Assembly (NCBI RefSeq): GCF_012273515.2
Contig: NZ_CP050975.2
Coordinates: 558,001-622,000 of the forward strand
DNA length: 64,000 nucleotides
Direction: 5' to 3'
From: Streptomyces sp. RPA4-2
GTDB lineage: Bacteria; Actinomycetota; Actinomycetes; Streptomycetales; Streptomycetaceae
Below are positions 61,333 through 64,000 of the stretch, piece by piece (position 1 is the first letter of the stretch; every line of letters starts with the position of its first letter). Position numbers and translations under genes: made by a program. Under the pieces are notes generated by a model. That model ran no database searches. It saw nothing but the letters and a program-made list of their open reading frames with translations, and was not told where the DNA came from.

Positions 61333-62676
61333 ATGAGCGGAGCGATGGCTCGCCGACGGTTTCTTGCCCTCAGCGGTGGCCTTGCCCTGACCGGAGGGCT
61401 CGCGGCGTGCTCCTCCCCGCTCGCGTCCGGCCTGACGGGCTCGCAGCCGAACACGGCGGATGTCATCTTCTGGAACCTCTTCACCGGTGGTGACGGCGCC
61501 AACATGGTGCTGATGGAGAAGGCGTTCCGGAAGGCCAACCCGGGAACGACGGTCGAGGCGACCATCCTGGGCTGGGGCAATCCGTACTACACGAAGCTGG
61601 CACTGGCCACCGCGAGCGGCACGCCGCCGGACGTCGGCATCACCCACCTCTCGCGACTTCCGCTGCTGGCCGCCTCCGGCCTGCTGGAACCGATCGAGCG
61701 GACCCCCCTGGGGGAACTGGGTGTCACCCAGGACAAGTTCACCCCGGCGGCCTGGAAGAAGGCCACCGTGGACGGCACGGTGTACGCGGTCCCGCTGGAC
61801 ACGCACCCCTTCGTCCTCTATTACAACGTGGACATCGCCCGCAAGGCGGGCCTGCTGAACTCCGCAGGCGACGGTCTCGTGCCTCTCAAGGGCAAGGAGG
61901 ACTTCGTCGACGCGGTGAAGGCGATGAAGGACGCGGGCGGCGCCCAGTTCGGCGCGGTCATGTCGATCACCGCCGACCCGTCCACCGCCTGGCGCTTCTT
62001 CAGCATGATCTACTCCGGCCTCGCCGGCCCGATCGTCACCGACTCCGGGACGAAGATCGACATCGATGACGAGGCGATGCAGGAGACGGTCGCCTTCATG
62101 CAGAGCCTGACCGGCCCGAACCTGATGCCGAAGAACCTCACCGGCGCCGGTGCCAACGCCCTCTTCAGTACGGGCAAGTCCGGCTTCCTCTTCGACGGCG
62201 AGTGGCAGATCCCGTCGTACCGGGCGGTCAAGGACCTGAAGTTCAACGTGGTGCCGTTCCCGGCGCTGCTCGGCTCGAAGCCGGTGGCGTACGCCGACTC
62301 GCACGCGCTGATCCTGCCGCGCAACGACCGCGGCGACGAGACCCGCACCCGCAACGCGTCGAAGTTCGTCAAGAGCCTGCTCGACAGCAGCGCGGTGTGG
62401 GCCGAGGGCGGGCACATCCCGGCCTGGCTGCCGACGCAGCACAGCAAGGCGTTCCTCGACCAGTCACCGCAGCGCAACTACGTCGAGGCCGCGTTCAACG
62501 CCCAGTACGACCCGGTGGCCTGGTACACCGGCGCCGGCTCGGACTTCCAGGGCGTGATCGGCGGCACCGTCATCGAGGCCCTCACCGGGCGGATCACGCC
62601 CAAGGGCATGGCGTCCGCGATGCGCTCCGCCCTGAAGCGGTACACCACGTCCCGACCGCCGGTCACGATGAAGTAG
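61333..62676 (+). CDS. ABC transporter substrate-binding lipoprotein (Tat-type signal)
   Basis: A 447-residue family 1 solute-binding protein. The N-terminus MSGAMARRRFLALSGG has a twin-arginine-like motif (RRRFLAL), followed by a lipobox LAAC with Cys26. DVIFWNLFTGGDGANMVLMEKAF starts the mature protein. The exact start is uncertain: the ATG at 61333 has GAGG about 12 nt upstream, and the ATG at 61345 is also possible. It delivers a sugar to the two permeases downstream. Its operator matches that of the GH2 gene, so a beta-galactoside or similar glycoside is a reasonable guess. Confidence 0.9.
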   Translation: MSGAMARRRFLALSGGLALTGGLAACSSPLASGLTGSQPNTADVIFWNLFTGGDGANMVLMEKAFRKANPGTTVEATILGWGNPYYTKLALATASGTPPDVGITHLSRLPLLAASGLLEPIERTPLGELGVTQDKFTPAAWKKATVDGTVYAVPLDTHPFVLYYNVDIARKAGLLNSAGDGLVPLKGKEDFVDAVKAMKDAGGAQFGAVMSITADPSTAWRFFSMIYSGLAGPIVTDSGTKIDIDDEAMQETVAFMQSLTGPNLMPKNLTGAGANALFSTGKSGFLFDGEWQIPSYRAVKDLKFNVVPFPALLGSKPVAYADSHALILPRNDRGDETRTRNASKFVKSLLDSSAVWAEGGHIPAWLPTQHSKAFLDQSPQRNYVEAAFNAQYDPVAWYTGAGSDFQGVIGGTVIEALTGRITPKGMASAMRSALKRYTTSRPPVTMK

Positions 62677-62688
62677 GAGGCAGTCACC

Positions 62689-63636
62689 ATGACGACCGTC
62701 GTCTCGACGCGACCGGCACCCACCGCAGCCCCGACGGGCCTCGCCGCCGACCGGCCCACCCGTTCCGAACGCCGGGCGGGCAGGCTGCTCACCGCCCCCT
62801 TCCTCGTGGTCTACCTGCTCTTCCTGGTCGGCCCGGTGCTCGTCGGCGTGGTGCTGAGCTTCTTCAACACCACCACCGTCAAGAGCGGCCTCGGGGACTT
62901 CGTCGGCCTGTCGAACTACCGCGAAGTCCTCGGGGATTCCCTCTTCTGGGAGAGCATGTGGCACTCGGTGCTCTTCACGCTGCTGACCACTCCCCCGCTG
63001 GTGATCCTCGCCCTGGGCGTCGCCATCCTGGCCTCGCGCATCCGCCGCGGCCGGCTCTTCTACCGCATCGCCTTCTTCCTGCCGTACGTCGTGCCGTCCT
63101 CCGTGGTCACCCTGGTCTTCCTGTGGATGTACACCCCGCAGATCGGCCTCATACCAAAGGTGTTCGGCGCCGTCGGACTGCCGGTGCCGGACTTCATCGG
63201 CAGCACCTCGGGCGGCTGGACCGCCGTCGTCCTGATGACCGTGTGGTGGACGTTCGGCTTCAACTTCGTCCTCTACACCGCAGCGATCCAGGACGTCCCC
63301 GCGGACGTCTACGAGGCGGCGGCCATCGACGGCGCGAGCCCCTGGCAGCAGATCCGCCACATCACGGTGCCGCTGCTCGGCCGGACCACCAGCCTGGTGC
63401 TGATCCTTCAGATCCTCGCCTCGCTGAAGGTGTTCGACCAGATCTACCAGCTGCTCGGCGGCGGACCGAACCAATCCACCCGACCGGTCATCGAGTACAT
63501 CTACGACACCGGCTTCACCGCCTACCGGGGTGGCTACGGCGCTGCCGCCACCATGGTGTATTTCGTCATCATCGTCGCGATCTCGGCGGCCTGGTACGGG
63601 CTGCGGCGCCGTCGCGCGACCAGCAGCGCGGCCTGA
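62689..63636 (+). CDS. Carbohydrate ABC transporter permease (MalF type)
   Basis: A 315-residue inner-membrane protein with six predicted helices (APFLVVYLLFLVGPVLVGVVL first). The EAA loop is EAAAIDGASPWQQIRHITVPLLGR. It is 12 bp downstream of the solute-binding protein gene and 11 bp upstream of the second permease gene. No ATPase gene is visible in the window. Confidence 0.93.
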   Translation: MTTVVSTRPAPTAAPTGLAADRPTRSERRAGRLLTAPFLVVYLLFLVGPVLVGVVLSFFNTTTVKSGLGDFVGLSNYREVLGDSLFWESMWHSVLFTLLTTPPLVILALGVAILASRIRRGRLFYRIAFFLPYVVPSSVVTLVFLWMYTPQIGLIPKVFGAVGLPVPDFIGSTSGGWTAVVLMTVWWTFGFNFVLYTAAIQDVPADVYEAAAIDGASPWQQIRHITVPLLGRTTSLVLILQILASLKVFDQIYQLLGGGPNQSTRPVIEYIYDTGFTAYRGGYGAAATMVYFVIIVAISAAWYGLRRRRATSSAA

Positions 63637-63647
63637 GCGGAGGACCC

Positions 63648-64000
63648 ATGACCACCATCACCCAGCCGCGGCCCGCCGAACCGAAGGGCGCGGTCAACGG
63701 CGCCAAGCTCTTCAACCGGCTCTGCGCCGTGTGCCTGACCCTGTTCGCCCTGATCTGGCTGGTGCCCTTCGTCTGGGCACTGATCACCTCGCTGCGCGAC
63801 GACGCGTCCATCACCCAGAGCCCCACGTCGATCTTCGCCGGCGGATGGTCGCTGGACGCGTACTCGACCGCCTGGGACAACCATCCGATCGGCACCTGGT
63901 ACCTCAACAGCCTGGTGATCTCGGTGCTCGCCGTGATCTTCACCGTGGCCTTCTGCTCCATGGCGGGATTCGCGCTGGCCTTCCTGCGCTTCCGCGGCCG
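63648..64000 (+). CDS. Carbohydrate ABC transporter permease (MalG type), partial
   Basis: The ATG at 63648 with GGAGGA upstream opens a frame that runs off the window after about 117 codons. MTTITQPRPAEPKGAVNG is followed by the first membrane helix (CLTLFALIWLVPFVWALITS), the SLRDDASI turn and further helices (LNSLVISVLAVIFTVAFCSM). It is the second permease of the importer. The EAA loop would lie beyond the end. Confidence 0.92.
   Translation, partial: MTTITQPRPAEPKGAVNGAKLFNRLCAVCLTLFALIWLVPFVWALITSLRDDASITQSPTSIFAGGWSLDAYSTAWDNHPIGTWYLNSLVISVLAVIFTVAFCSMAGFALAFLRFRG

Overview
This 64 kb window is high-GC actinobacterial DNA, almost certainly from a Streptomyces chromosome. The signs are a WhiB-like protein, a DasR-type operator in front of a chitinase gene, secreted polymer-degrading enzymes, a 2-methylisoborneol operon, many LacI/MerR/XRE regulators, GTG and TTG starts, and long shadow reading frames on the antisense strands. 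The first gene (a DUF4097 protein) and the last gene (a sugar ABC permease) run off the window ends.

Layout. 1-6.6 kb: a partial DUF4097 gene, an XRE/MmyB-type regulator divergent from an SDR oxidoreductase, a Wbl protein, a DUF488 protein, a SPOR plus phosphodiester-glycosidase secreted protein and a GNAT acetyltransferase. 6.8-18.0 kb: a selenocysteine and formate-dehydrogenase block. It holds a NifS-like cysteine desulfurase, the selenoprotein FdhA (in-frame UGA at 8661 followed by a clear SECIS hairpin), FdhB, an NrfD-like membrane subunit, SelA, SelB, tRNA-Sec (opposite strand, overlapping the 3' end of selB) and SelD. 18.1-21.0 kb: an ASCH protein, a secreted alpha/beta hydrolase and a ricin-B/GH19 chitinase with a dre operator.

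21.1-29.3 kb: a seven-gene, leftward sugar operon (LacI regulator, ABC importer, GH130 phosphorylase-like enzyme, Gfo/Idh oxidoreductase, GH13 glucosidase) with two LacI operators at its head. 29.8-38.2 kb: a secreted discoidin-GH64 beta-1,3-glucanase, an AhpD-like protein paired with an ECF41-type sigma factor, a TrmB/LuxR regulator and a large subtilase. 38.4-42.4 kb: an LLM oxidoreductase, an aldo/keto reductase with a decayed XRE gene beside it, and an unusual pair made of a HEAT-repeat protein and a MerR regulator carrying HEAT repeats, behind a MerR-type promoter. 42.4-48.8 kb: a decayed Old Yellow Enzyme fragment, an ABC exporter, an FUSC-type membrane protein, an orphan histidine kinase and about 1 kb of apparently degenerate sequence.

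48.8-53.0 kb: a frameshifted amidohydrolase (ACMSD family) and an FAD aromatic monooxygenase, divergent from a cytochrome P450. 54.0-57.6 kb: a family 2B encapsulin shell, 2-methylisoborneol synthase and GPP methyltransferase, i.e. a nanocompartment-linked odorant operon. 57.8-64 kb: a GH2 glycosidase divergent from its LacI regulator, followed by a sugar ABC transporter. Near-identical TTGCATCGATGCAA operators mark a single small regulon here.

Most worth a second look: the selenocysteine locus, where the stop codon of selB lies exactly antisense to the tRNA-Sec anticodon; the encapsulin-terpene operon; and the HEAT/MerR-HEAT pair, for which I know no described function.
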